Shown: positions 23,041-34,249 of the stretch, piece by piece | Numbering within the stretch: the first letter of the stretch is position 1 | Layout of the letters: each line of letters starts with the position of its first letter | DNA from: Lateolabrax maculatus | Taxonomy: Eukaryota > Chordata > Actinopteri > Acropomatiformes > Lateolabracidae | Reading direction: 5' to 3' | DNA length: 64,000 bases | Assembly: GCA_031216445.1 (NCBI GenBank) | Contig: CM062218.1 | Span: forward strand, 15,236,501-15,300,500 | Position numbers and translations under genes: made by a program | The notes under the pieces: model-generated | What the model was told of the DNA's origin: nothing | Seen by the model: the letters and a program-made list of their open reading frames with translations, nothing else | The model's database searches: none

Positions 23041-23097
23041 CAGATTAGCCCTCCAACAGGGCTCTAATCTGTTATTTGTTCAAACAAATAACAGATT
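23041..23097. repeat. two overlapping inverted repeats (mutually exclusive hairpins)
   Basis: AATCTGTTATTTGTT (23066-23080) is perfectly complementary to 23083-23097 across a 2-nt spacer. The same AATCTG can instead pair with CAGATT at 23041-23046, in a hairpin whose inner arms are CCCT and AGGG. The two folds share one arm. Confidence 0.9.
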
Positions 23098-23393
23098 GTC
23101 CCTGTGTTTGTGGCAGAGTTGGAAAGCCTGTGTCGGTCCGTTTGTGCATATGTGTGTGTTTTTTAGGAGCACGTATGTGTTTCTTTGTGTGTCTACTATT
23201 TGAAGTATTCTTTTGTTCAGTATGCAAGGATAAAGAAGGGAGAGCAAGGCAAAGGGAAGGAAAAGGGGCGATGAGGAGGTGGGATTGTATGCCTGTGTAA
23301 GAAGAGTTTACATGAGCAACAGCTGCTGGGATCATTAAGTACTTTAGCCAGAGCTGGGAATCATACATCTAGTCCATGCTCACATGCATTAAC

Positions 23394-23394
<1 letters not shown>

Positions 23395-23429
<35 letters not shown>
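23395..23429. repeat. (GT)n microsatellite
   Basis: Perfect GT run in the tril-osbpl3 intergenic region. Confidence 0.95.
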
Positions 23430-23432
<3 letters not shown>

Positions 23433-24989
23433 TTGTATGTTTGTGAGTGGATGAGTGAGTTTGTGAGTGTGTTTATGCACTTAGAAGGAGTTGGTGTAAG
23501 AGACTTTCCCCTCTGTCAAACATGTGTTTGCGGCTCCCTTGAAATGTCGCTGTGAGCGGAGATTGAAGACACTCTGTGTACGGCGCGTGGCACAGAAGAT
23601 GCAGCCACATTTTAGGTGCACCTAAACGTATAGAAATGATAGAAGAAGAGTGGAGGGTACACCCGGGCCCCATGCCTGTGACCCTCATCATTACCACTGC
23701 TCCCCTGCTCAACTCCCACAGTTGATTCCCATTGCAGGAAGGAGAAAATGAGGGCAAGATGGAGGAGTCAAATTCCAGCAACTGAAAGACATGTCTTAAC
23801 TAATCATCACGCTGCTCCAAAAATAAACAATCTCATCTAAATCTGGGCAAAAGAGCATGCAACAAACAGCTGGCACTGTGGATCTGTGGACCGAGCGGCT
23901 GATTGCAGCAACACTAGCACACCATATAATGTGGGAAATGCATTTGCTTCGGCATTCCTTTCTGCTTTGGGAGAGCTCCAGCTCTCCTGCCTGACCTCCT
24001 GGGGTCATGTTTTGTCGTTGAGACCAACATGTCAAACGAGCCTGGGGAGGAGGAGGAGGAGAGGAGAGAGGGCGAGGGCTTCAGTCGACCCTGTGAGAGC
24101 TAAGAATGGAGGGAATGGAGCAGGGAGAAGGAGGAAGGGAGGTACTTGACATCTGGAAAAAATTAGAGAGCATGCTATTGCCCTGTTAAAAGGGGGGGGG
24201 GGAGAGAGCGGAGGGGGAGATAAGGGGGAGGAATAAGGAGGGCAGTGTAAAGGATAGAGGGATAGTGTGTGTGTGTGTGTGTGTGTGTACTGGGGGGCAA
24301 CCCTTTGATATACCGGGATTTGATAGAAACTGTCTGCATGCACATAATCAGCCTCAATCACATAATGACACCAAGAGACCATAATGCCACAAGATCTTAA
24401 GATAACTGAGCTGCTCAGAAGATAACCCTCGTACTCAGGAACTCAAACACCCTGAAAATTGTGATGGGCTGTGGAGAGCTGCAGCAGAACATGAAAGCAA
24501 GCACGAGAACACTTATATGCACATGCACACTCTGGATTAGCATCACTAAAGCTAGCACAATGCAAAACAAAAGTACAGAAAATGCGGCCTTTTGTGAGCC
24601 ATTAAAACAAAGTCGCCAGTCAGTAATTTCGAGAGCTGAGACATCTGATCTGCAGCTGTCCACTCAGGGTCCCCACACTGCATCGCTTCTGTGCAACATC
24701 GCCCTCTGCAGACATGGAATATTATAGCACGAGGAGGCAACTGTACAGTAATGGTGTTATAGTGTGCTGATCCCTTCTGAGAAACTATTTTTGCTTGACT
24801 CCGGGGGACTGGATTACCAACCGGGCAAAGTGGACAACTGGCCCATACCACCCCCCTAAGACAACTCAGGGGCCCCGGAGACTCCAGGTTGATCGTGTGG
24901 CAATTAGTTTAGGGTATTTTTCATTAAAAGCAAATTTTAATTTTAATACGTATGCACGACTACAATATAAACTGAAGTGATAGTGATTA

Positions 24990-25310
24990 GTTTGTTTAAT
25001 CTGTACAAAAAGTGAAGCCAATCCAAGAAATAGTCCAGCACATAACCCCCCCATTAAACCATAACAGGTCATTTTTTCACTTGTTTTTTGTAGGGATTAG
25101 ACGTGATAACATGATATAATGTGTTAATTAGTGAGCTTAAGAGTGGCTGGAAGTTTGCATCTTGCATCCAAGAATCTGGATTAAACAGCTATTTCCTGTC
25201 TTTTGTGCTAAACTAAGATAACCTCCTGCTGGCTGTAGCTTCATATTTACTGTGCAGATACGAGAATTATATCAATATTGTACTTACCTGGTGCATTTCA
25301 CTAAGTACAA
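24990..25310 (-). repeat. teleost dispersed repeat, family 1 (reverse copy)
   Basis: In reverse complement this region shows the same order of blocks as 9600-9960. These are 'taaatatgaagctac', a 'ctcactaatt' block, a 'gttatgtgctggactat' block and neighbouring text. That supports one family present at both places. Confidence 0.65.
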
Positions 25311-26756
25311 ACGTGCTTAATCAAGTTAAACGAGTTACTGATAACTATTAGTACACACACACAGTGGGAGAAATGCGGCGTTTGCACAGCCCACACAAGT
25401 TGCATCTCGGGCTTGTGGGTTAAACGTTTCAGTTTCCTGCATTAATACAAGCTGCTCAGTGTGCAGTAACCATATCTATCCTATAGATGACACTGTCATA
25501 CATAATCTGCTCGTACAGTTGTGTGTATGTCTGTGTGTGTCCGCTGTAAGTGACAGAAAGGTAATAGGGGATATCACACGCAGACTAAAAAGTGTAATTT
25601 ATCAGCTTCCATTCCTTATGTTATTTATGACTCTCACTGTCTCTTCTTTATCATACCCTTCTTTAAATAAGATTCAAATTGTGCTATTTGTAGAAAATCT
25701 TTAAGAAGTGTTAAAGTGCATTTTTGTGTGTGTGTGTGTGTGTGTCTATGTGAGTGTACAGACAGGCGTGGCTCAGAGTCTGTCTCTTGTCAGGTATGTC
25801 AGGGTGTGTTCCCCTATCTACAATTGTGCACTGCTAAGTTTAGAACACGGAAATCCACCTGGATTTGACAATGATAAGATCTGTGATACAAACACATAAC
25901 ACATTCACACCTCTACATGTCAGCGATCAGCGTCCATTTTCTCTCAGTCAGCCCTGTTATTCTTTTAAACTCTGAACACTTCCTTTAGTTTTGTTGGTTC
26001 TCAGTTTGTGGACACACCCGACTCTAACTCTTCCACTCAAAGACGTATTTTCCCCTATTTTATGTTTTCCCCTCCGTCTGTTGCCATAGAAATAAGCCGG
26101 GGCAGGAAGTGACAGCCTCATGCCCATGCAAAGGAGGAGATTTGTTTTGTTGGGTAAACAAATCCAAGGCATGAAGGTGGCTCTGAGACCTACAAGGGCA
26201 ACAGAGGTGAACCGACTGAGCAGCACACTCTCCCAAAAAAGGCATGAGAAGCATAACCAGAGAAAGACGAACATTAAGTAGAAACACATAAACACATGCT
26301 CATTCGTTCACCCACTCGCTTATTCCGTCTGGGTGCACTCACACAACTTCTCTCGCTTACTCATCTTTTCAGCAAACAGTCAGCACTTGTGAGTAAATCC
26401 ATCTTTCGCAACCAGAATGTCTGTGGAAAGCACCAAACAATCTGTCATTGGATCAGACAGATTATTAACACCTACTGGCTTTTAACTTTTAACTGTTTCC
26501 TACACTCCACAACAGGTAATGATATTAAAGGAATTCATTGCAGAGTTGAAACAATTAATTTATCAACCAATTAATCATGAGTCATTTTTCAAGCAAACAT
26601 TTCCTAGTTCCACAATTAGCTGCTTTTCTTTGTCCTTAGTGATAATAAAATAAATATAATTTGTAAGTTGAAGGTTTTGTTGACAAAAGGAGAAATTTAA
26701 TGACATCACTTACTTGGGCTTTAGGAAATCGTAAGGGTTAGTTTTCACTTGAAATA

Positions 26757-27724
26757 CATTCACCGGCCACTTTATTAAGGAAACCTGTTCAACTGCTCGT
26801 TAACGTCTAATCAGCCAATCACGTGGCAGCAACTCACTGCATTCAGGCATGTGGACATGGGCAAGACGATCTGCTGAGATTTAAACCAAGCATCTGAAAG
26901 GGGTAGAAAGGTGACTTAAAGGCACTGTATGTAACTTTCAGAAAATACTCGTTACTAATGACACTGGTGGCCGTTAAGTGAACTGCAGTCAGCATCCTGT
27001 TGCTTGCGAGCACGCTCGCGCTCCATAGGCACGAGTGAGCATCCTGGGCATCAGCCAAAATGAGACAAAACTGTATTGCTGAAATGCTTATTAGCTTACC
27101 TTTTGCAGAAATTCTCTCATAGTAACAGAAAGATGAAGCGTGGATTTTGGATGAAGAGCGGCAGACTTTGAGACGATCACTGCCCACGACGTGTCTGGAC
27201 CACTAAGCCAGACCAAACCCTGCGGCGACCGCCCCAGGAGGAGAGGAAAGAGAGCCGGGATAAGAGCAACGATAACCCAGCTTGGACCTAAGGCTGCTCC
27301 TGGCAGATGACCGGTCGTGGGAAGGTGGAGTGGACGAAATGGGAAATCAGAGAGTGTTGGGTCCAGATCTTTCCAGAGGCCTGGCTCTATCTCCATCTCA
27401 ACACCCCGGACCCAGCTATTGGCCTCGACGGGTGGACTGTGGTGTTCCGACTGAGCGCAAGACTCCGGCAAAGACGAGGGGAGGTGGACTCTGTGTTTAC
27501 ATCAATGATCCTTGGTTTTCAAACGCAGTCAAAGTCGATGGAAAATGTTTCCCAGATGTCAAACTTTGAATGTGAAGATGAAGGTGTTCATGTTTTTTTT
27601 TTGCAAAAGCAGACTCCATTTCTAAACTAATATTCACTAGTGTTGCACAATGTTGGGAATGCCACATCTCCTTTGGATTTTCCCACATAAGCTGTAGCCT
27701 ACCTAATAAAGTGACCTGTGAGTG
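26757..27724. mobile_element. Tc1-like element with internal LINE remnant
   Basis: The left end CATTCACCGGCCACTTTATTA (first 20 bases from 26757) and the right end at 27694-27724 are imperfect inverted repeats of the kind that bound a common fish Tc1-like family. Each end is flanked by a TA dinucleotide (26755-26756 and 27725-27726), the Tc1 target duplication. The first 140 bp match the family's left end. The interior from about 26920 is not Tc1 transposase and instead holds non-LTR retrotransposon sequence. The element is therefore deleted internally and carries a nested insertion, or it is a composite. Confidence 0.65.
27300..27570 (+). pseudogene. LINE ORF2 remnant (endonuclease region), frameshifted
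   Basis: Two + frames in succession resemble the endonuclease part of fish non-LTR retrotransposon ORF2. The first frame reads PEAWLYLHLNTPDPAIGLDG. A second frame reads TRGGGLCVYINDPW. The switch of frame between about 27430 and 27470 and the stop after FPDVKL show it is dead. Clade assignment (L2- or Rex-like) is not possible by eye. Confidence 0.65.
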
Positions 27725-28194
27725 TAATTGCTCAATAATGAAAATAATCACTAGTTGCATCCCTAATTTGCTGTAGTCCTATTTCTATATCCAGGAGCTT
27801 GTTACATGATGGGAGTATGACTTTATCTGACCCCTGACCCTTCCTAATTTGTTCTTTAAAAGTTGTTAATTAGATAAAAAAAAAGTGGCTTTGTTGTTTT
27901 TGGTGGTTGTCATTTCAGTTTTAGAAAAAGTTTGGCAACATGCAGTGAGCTCTGGCTACAAGGCAGAATGAACATGAAAATGAATGTCATCTTCACCAGA
28001 AACCACATGCCAGAGTGAGTTTCAAAAACCAGAAACACGCAACGACACATCGACGCACAACAGCACAATGGACCGTGCATCGGCCTGGCTTCGCGTCACC
28101 CCAACACCTGACGCTCACCTGGCGCTCCCCCCTGTCTGGTAAACTCTCACCTTCACTGCACTTTCCTCTGTCGTCGACACATTTCTTCCTCCGC

Positions 28195-28374
28195 CTACGT
28201 CACTCTGTGGTCCGTTCAAAAAAAAAAAGACGCTTCCGCCCTCCCCCCCCAGTCCTCCGCCGTGATTGGCTGAGCGGAGCGTCGGTCACCCCTGCAGACC
28301 GGGCGGACGCCACCTCCTCCTCCTCCTCCTCCTCCACGGAGCTCGGGCACCGAGGCGAGGAGCCCCGCAGCCAG
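28195..28374 (+). promoter_or_regulatory. osbpl3 promoter and non-coding first exon (inferred)
   Basis: This is a GC-rich island-like stretch with a CRE-like TACGTCAC at about 28194-28201, an inverted CCAAT box (ATTGG, 28265-28269) and a (CTC)n run. It ends in a good donor (CCAG|gtaccg, intron from 28375). It sits 5.9 kb upstream of the first coding exon in the right orientation, so it is the likely transcription start of osbpl3. The start site itself is not defined by the sequence. Confidence 0.5.
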
Positions 28375-28473
28375 GTACCGTGTCTCTCCGCCCGGCGCGG
28401 GATGCTGCTGTAGCCTTCCGCCAAAGAACCGTAAGCGTTTCCTCTCACTCACACTCACAACTCGGGTGAAATG

Positions 28474-28526
<53 letters not shown>

Positions 28527-31500
28527 GACAGCGCTCCTGTTGTCGTGTCTTCAGCTGGCCCGAAGTGAAACATCGCCCTCGACAGAATTATTGATGGACT
28601 TTTCCTCCGTGTGGGGCATGTTGCCGGTGCGATGGTGGCGCTTTTCGTCGCGGCTGGTGTGAGGGTTTTTTGGGTTTATTTTTTTGCGACCACATGGGAC
28701 GAATATGGGACATTTTGTGTGTGCGCGGACAAGTTTTTTTTGAGCCGCTGGCTGCCGGCAACAGGAACTGAGCGGGGCTGTGAATTCAAACGGGACACCT
28801 GTGGTCTCTCCCCGCGGAGTTTGTCCCCGTTAATCACTGTTTAATTCAACCAGTCCGCATTGGCCGCTGCGCTGGCATAATCCCCTGTTATAAGCAAACT
28901 GTTATTATTTCATTTGTCCGCTGTGTTCGTGTTGAATTGTGGGACTTTGGGGAGTTCACAGTCTGGCCTGGTTTGACGGGTTGGACTTCCATTCAGAGTT
29001 GCTGTTTGTCAAGTCACAGTGTTTTGTGTTTTACATGAGTTGATTGATCAATTAGTCGATCAACAGAAACAATTCTGCTCATAAATGAATAGTTTAAGTC
29101 ATTTCCTTACGGCTTCTCACGTGTGAACATTTGGTATCTCTCTTAGGCTTCATTAATAATAAAATAGATATATGTAGGTAATAGTCTGGGTTGAACAAAG
29201 CAAGACATTTGAAGATGTCACACTGGACTCTGGGAACTTGTGATGGACATTGTTTACTCTTTTCTGAAAGAGAGTGGTTGGTGGCCTCCCTGCGCACCAT
29301 TAATTCATGAAATGTTCACAAGCCGTCCAGCACTTCCACGTCAGGCTTTTGTGGTGCTTGAGTGACTTTGTTTTTATTATACTGTAAATCAATATTTGGC
29401 ATTAGCATCTCGTAGTCCAGACAGGATCATTTCACTATCACTATCACTGTGCCATTCACAGATTGCCTGTGGGCACACGTTGCAGGCCCAGTGCTCAAGC
29501 TGGTGTGAACAAAACTGTAGCCCTGACGTTTTTTTTGTTAGATAAACCAAGGGTGATTAATAAATCTGTAATGACCTTATAGAATATGTGTAGATTCTTA
29601 CATTACAGAAAATAATGGAGAAGAACAATACAAAATGGGTTCACTACTCACCAAAACACCTTTATACAAACTACTGACAGTTGTTTTCTGTCTAATCTGG
29701 CAGACCGAGCTAGAGCTGTAACGATTAGTTGATTAGGCAATAAATCAGAAAATTAATCTGCAACTATTTTGACAATCGATTAATTGTGGAAGTCATTTTT
29801 TAAGCAAAATGTATTTTGAGGATTCACTGCTTTTAACCACTGTATATCATTTAAAACTGAAAAAATTTGGATTTTGGACTGTTGGCCAGATAAAATATGA
29901 CGTCACAGAGGACCATAGGAATTCCTGATGTGTCTGACATTATTAGTCCTAGGCAGAGTAGTAGTAATGTGAGTAACCCAACAAGCTGGTCTCAAACCCA
30001 GGTAGTGGCACGTATCTGCCCTGTTGAGCTCCTACCCCTGCACTCTCCTGATCTCAACCCAAAGGATCATTGCGCTACAGAAATCAATGGAGTCTATCAG
30101 TCAGCTGATTACAGTTCAGCCAAAATGTTTATTCCTGCAGCAACATTTCTGGGTGTAAACATCCAGCGTGGCTGACGTGACTCACCGAGTTATCTCTGTG
30201 TCACTCTCTCCTTTACACAACACCCACTTAAAATCTGGTAAATACAGAGCACTCCTGCCTTATACACCAAGTGGCCACTTTGAGTATAGCCCGCCTGTGA
30301 TCTTTTATGTTTTTATAAGGTTATAGGATAATACGTCCTACTTTCAGCCACTGACACTCATGTGAAATTATGTTTCTGCTGGTAACGGCTCAGGTTCTAT
30401 AAATAGCCCCATGTTTTATGCCCTCAGATTTTCCATAAAGAACAAACAAACCGAATATATTCTTGCCTTTGCCGTTTTTTTCTCTTTTTTTGTATCCATA
30501 GCAACCAGTGATTGAGCAGTAACACAAAGTGTCCCTTGTCTCAGCAGGAAAGAGACAGAATGACATCTTTTGTGATGCAGCTTTTCAAAAATACGTCGGT
30601 CAAGAATCTATGGGCATGCTGGTTTTTAAGCTTGTTCACTTTTTTTCTCTTTGAGTGCACATGAAAATAACTGCTGAATGACATATTGGGGCTGCTTTTT
30701 ACCTCTATGATCAACTCGCTCATGCCCACATTAGTTTTTCTCTTCCTGCATACAGGAAACCCAGGCAGTGTATTACTTTCAGATGAAAAATATTGTTTAA
30801 AAACACTCAGTCAGACATCTGGTCAGAGGTCAGATAAGCAAAGTGCTACTGCCACCAACCAATATTAAAACCATATGCTGCCACACATTTCTTTCTGTTT
30901 TGTTATAAAATTTGGGTGTTGATGTATCAAGTAGCCTGATAAAATTGCCAGATGTGAGTCTATTTAAAGCATCTTATGCCGGATCTCAGTTTGATAATCT
31001 GTGGATCATGCACAGCTTTAACTTGATAATTCTGTGAAGAAGCTTTACCGAAAGAGTCTGGTGCTTTATTGGAGGTAGAGTCACAGATGGGCCATCTGTG
31101 AGGACCTTTTTGCAGTCCCAGTCAGCCAGTAATGGGGAGGATATAAAACTATGTGGAATACAGGGTTGACGGTAGTCCTGCTGTTGCAAGAATGTGTATT
31201 AGACAGAAAGAAAGCAGATGGACTGGCTGCTAAGTTGATGAAGTTCTGTGTGGTTGGTCATGCCAGGACTGGAAACTCAAGCCTGGCAATTCCTCAGGCT
31301 TCAGCCTCGTTGTCTTGAGATCCTGTCATGGAAACTGGTGAACAACAGATGAGGCTTTGCTTTATGAAAGCCGAAGGGCTTTTTGCAAACACACAATATG
31401 TGTTGCCTGTAGCCATGCTCAACTCAACAAGGATCTAATGGTGGACTTAATGATTTTGCGTATTTGCCTCTCTGAGTTTTGTCTCCTGGCGTTAAGCTGG

Positions 31501-34249
31501 CCTGTGCTCACCCTAGAAACTGGTTTTATGTGTCATCTAAGAGTGAAGTTTTGGGGACATACCTGTTCTCACTGTAAGGTAATTGTAGGTACTTTTTTCT
31601 TCAGTGCAGTGAAAGAGAAAATAGAGAGTTAGAGGGAAAGAAAGAAGTTAGATTAATGTACTTTGATGGCTTAGTTGTTAGACCACATAGCACGCAAAGT
31701 TTACCTTTTGGGTTCCCATGCTCTTACGTCACACTGTCTTACATCTAGGCAAAAGCAATTCATTTCCCATTTGCATCTTCTATATCTCTTCCTCCCTCCC
31801 ATCAGCTGATCTCATGAACGCTGACATGTTTGAAAAAAGAAAGAAACCCACCCCTTTAAACCTTTTATTCCCTCACTTGGGCCTTGTGACTCTGTGGCCT
31901 TGGCCCTTGCCACGAGAATGACCCCTTTCCAACTTAACAGATCATTTACAAGGTGTTGTGCCATTAATGATTGACTCCCATTACATACGACTGAAAGCAA
32001 AACCTGAGCACTTCTAGTCTTACAGTGCAGGAGGCTCAGTGGTCAACAATACTACAGTAATCACTCAGGCGGAGTAAGTAGGGCACTCAGTGGGATGTTC
32101 GGGGACTGACATCTCCCATTTACAGATTTTACAGTTTGTGTATGGCAGATAGTGTACTAGACTAATGCACAGCTTTCACACAAGCTTTTAAGCTAGTAAA
32201 GTGAGGAAGTGTGGTGAGGTAGCGACACTTCAAACTAAATCTGTGCACAGATGCAGTGGCAGTTTTTGAGGTTTTTGCTCAAAGGAAGTGTTTTGTTGCA
32301 AACTTTGCTGCTGAGTTGTGTGAAAGGGAAAAGGCTGAGGAATGGAAGGCAGGACTGAGCGTGTTATGTAAAATATCCCTCGATGCTGCTGCCCTTACTC
32401 ACCGCTTGTGTATATAATCGTGATTGTATTCTTCCAAGTATTTAGTCAGAGCTGGAAATTTACCGTTAAGGCCCTGAGCTCCTACACTGAATGCCCATTC
32501 ATAATGTGTTATGGTTGGATGCACCTTTTGTTGTTTAAAGTCTATATACAGATGTATTTGTACAGATGTAAATATGCAGGAGTGTATGTATCATGAACTT
32601 CCGAAGTTTATTTATATCTAAAGCTTCAGATGCAGCTGTAGACGCCAGGCATGTCACAGCTGAAAAACTGTGAACACAACAGCTTGATGAGCTAATTTTA
32701 AAGCCAACTCAAATATGTTGTGTGTCCTTTCAGTCTGATCTCCAGAGCTGTGAAGTTAGTGGGCCGTCCATGTGTTTCAGCCTGCTTTTAGCCGTGTGTT
32801 GACTGTAGGTTGCTGTGTGTTATGGTGTGTCGGGGGGTATCGAAGCACGGAGCACATTCTTTCCTGTTGATGACTCATGTCCTGGGCATGGTACTGACTG
32901 TAAGCAGGGCCTTGGGGAACTGCAGAATACACAAACACGCGCTCAAACCACCAGACCGTTCACAGAGGATGTAGTTAGCAGCGTGTTTAAAAAATCCAAG
33001 AGTTTACACAAATTTGCATTCCCTCAGTGTGTTAATCCACCAGACAGGCATGTGCAGTACACGTCTACGCAAACACACCGTAGGTTAGTCTTTGGCAGTT
33101 TCAGCGTACAAAAGGTGTGTCTTTAAAACTTACATAACATACACAGCGAGGTTGGGGCATGTCATTTGTGGCAAGGAGAGGAATGAATGTGGTGTTCCCT
33201 GCCCACCCCATGCATTTTTATTGCAGCTGAAATGGAATCACACATTAACACTCTGTGGTCATGACCGCAACAAACGATAATTCTGACTTCACTTAGGACA
33301 CTCACGTCAAGGTTTTAACAATTAATTGCAGCTTCAGAGACACAATATTTGATCACACATGAAAGAAACATTCAAAATTCATATTCAAATCTAAAATGCT
33401 GACACACGAGGAGGAGGCTGGTGGAAGCGGAGGAAGTTAAATTAGCTGGAAGCCGCCAGTGGTGAAGCTCCAAGGATCCTCTTCTCAATTTTTGCAGTAT
33501 GTTGTCTAAATGTTTACATTTATGAGCTGCTTAGTGTTAGAAATAGGTGTTGCATATAGGATTTAAAGATAAGGACTATAAAACACCTGTACCTGCCTGA
33601 ACTAAGCTCCATCTACGCCTCATTAGGGATTTTGGTGGAAGATTCAGTATTTTTTCTAATTTTACATTAACTATGTGGTAATTACACCTGGCACATGGTA
33701 ATAGAAGTAGCCTCTGGAGCCATAACTTTTATGGATTATTTTTCAATGATAGTTTATGTGTGTGATGCTTTGTACATTATCCCCCCCCCCATGCTCACAT
33801 GCTTGTTTACAAGTAGGCACTTCTGAATTCACATGGTGCTGGCTGATCCCTGAACTGTGTGTGCGTGAGAGCTCATGATAAAGGCTTATTAGCCTCTCAT
33901 GTGTTTTTATTCTAGGTTTTTGTGTCTAGCTTCCTTAAAACAAAACTAGTTTGGACTTGGGGGATTTCATATCCTCAATTAGGCGGTCCACAGTTAGTCA
34001 CACACGCAGTGAGTAAGTGATTCTTCCCTGTTTTAATCCGTCTGGTGCTGCTACTGTTCTCTCTCTAAAATACGCGCATCCTCTGTGCATCTCTGACATC
34101 AGTTTGTTTTAACCTTTCTCCGCAGTGCTGAGTGTTGTGGCCTTCAAAGGTCAGAGTGATGCTCCTGGTGGCTCTGCTGTGATCTCTGTTGCTGCGGTTT
34201 CCACAGAAACGAGACAACGGTGGGCAGAAAGCAGTCAAGTCGCAAAAAG
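28375..34249 (+). other. osbpl3 first intron and 5' UTR
   Basis: No coding exon is recognisable. A (GT)n run lies at 28478-28525. Two copies of a TAATCGAT-rich repeat family lie at about 29035-29285 and 29708-29890. A perfect CRE palindrome lies at 29898-29905. A probable acceptor at 34124-34125 opens the exon that carries the start codon at 34250. The short frames across the intron have no family features. Confidence 0.6.
28478..28525. repeat. (TG)n microsatellite
   Basis: About 24 TG units, 100 bp after the donor of the inferred osbpl3 first exon. Confidence 0.95.

Larger units (their letters stand above)
20926..26756. other. intergenic region between tril and osbpl3
   Basis: No coding exon is recognisable. 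It contains a (GT)n run at 23395-23429, a G-run at 24192-24202, a (GT)n run at 24265-24288, a (TG)n run at 25725-25745, the inverted repeats at 23041-23097 and a family-1 dispersed repeat at about 24990-25310. Also present is part of the TAATCGAT-type repeat at about 26535-26715. Open frames of 60-120 codons show no family signature. Confidence 0.65.

Noticed and set aside
24796..24880. CTCCGGGG...CCCCGGAG inverted ends
   Set aside because: Arms match over only about eight bases in a locally GC-rich patch, and no target duplication was found.
27091..27471. Minus-strand 126-codon frame
   Set aside because: It is the antisense of the LINE remnant read on the plus strand.
29897..30175. Frame containing HSPDLNPKDH, reminiscent of the SPDLNP motif of Tc1/mariner transposases
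   Set aside because: Only about six residues match, the rest has no transposase similarity and no terminal repeats are visible. It is probably chance or a very decayed scrap.
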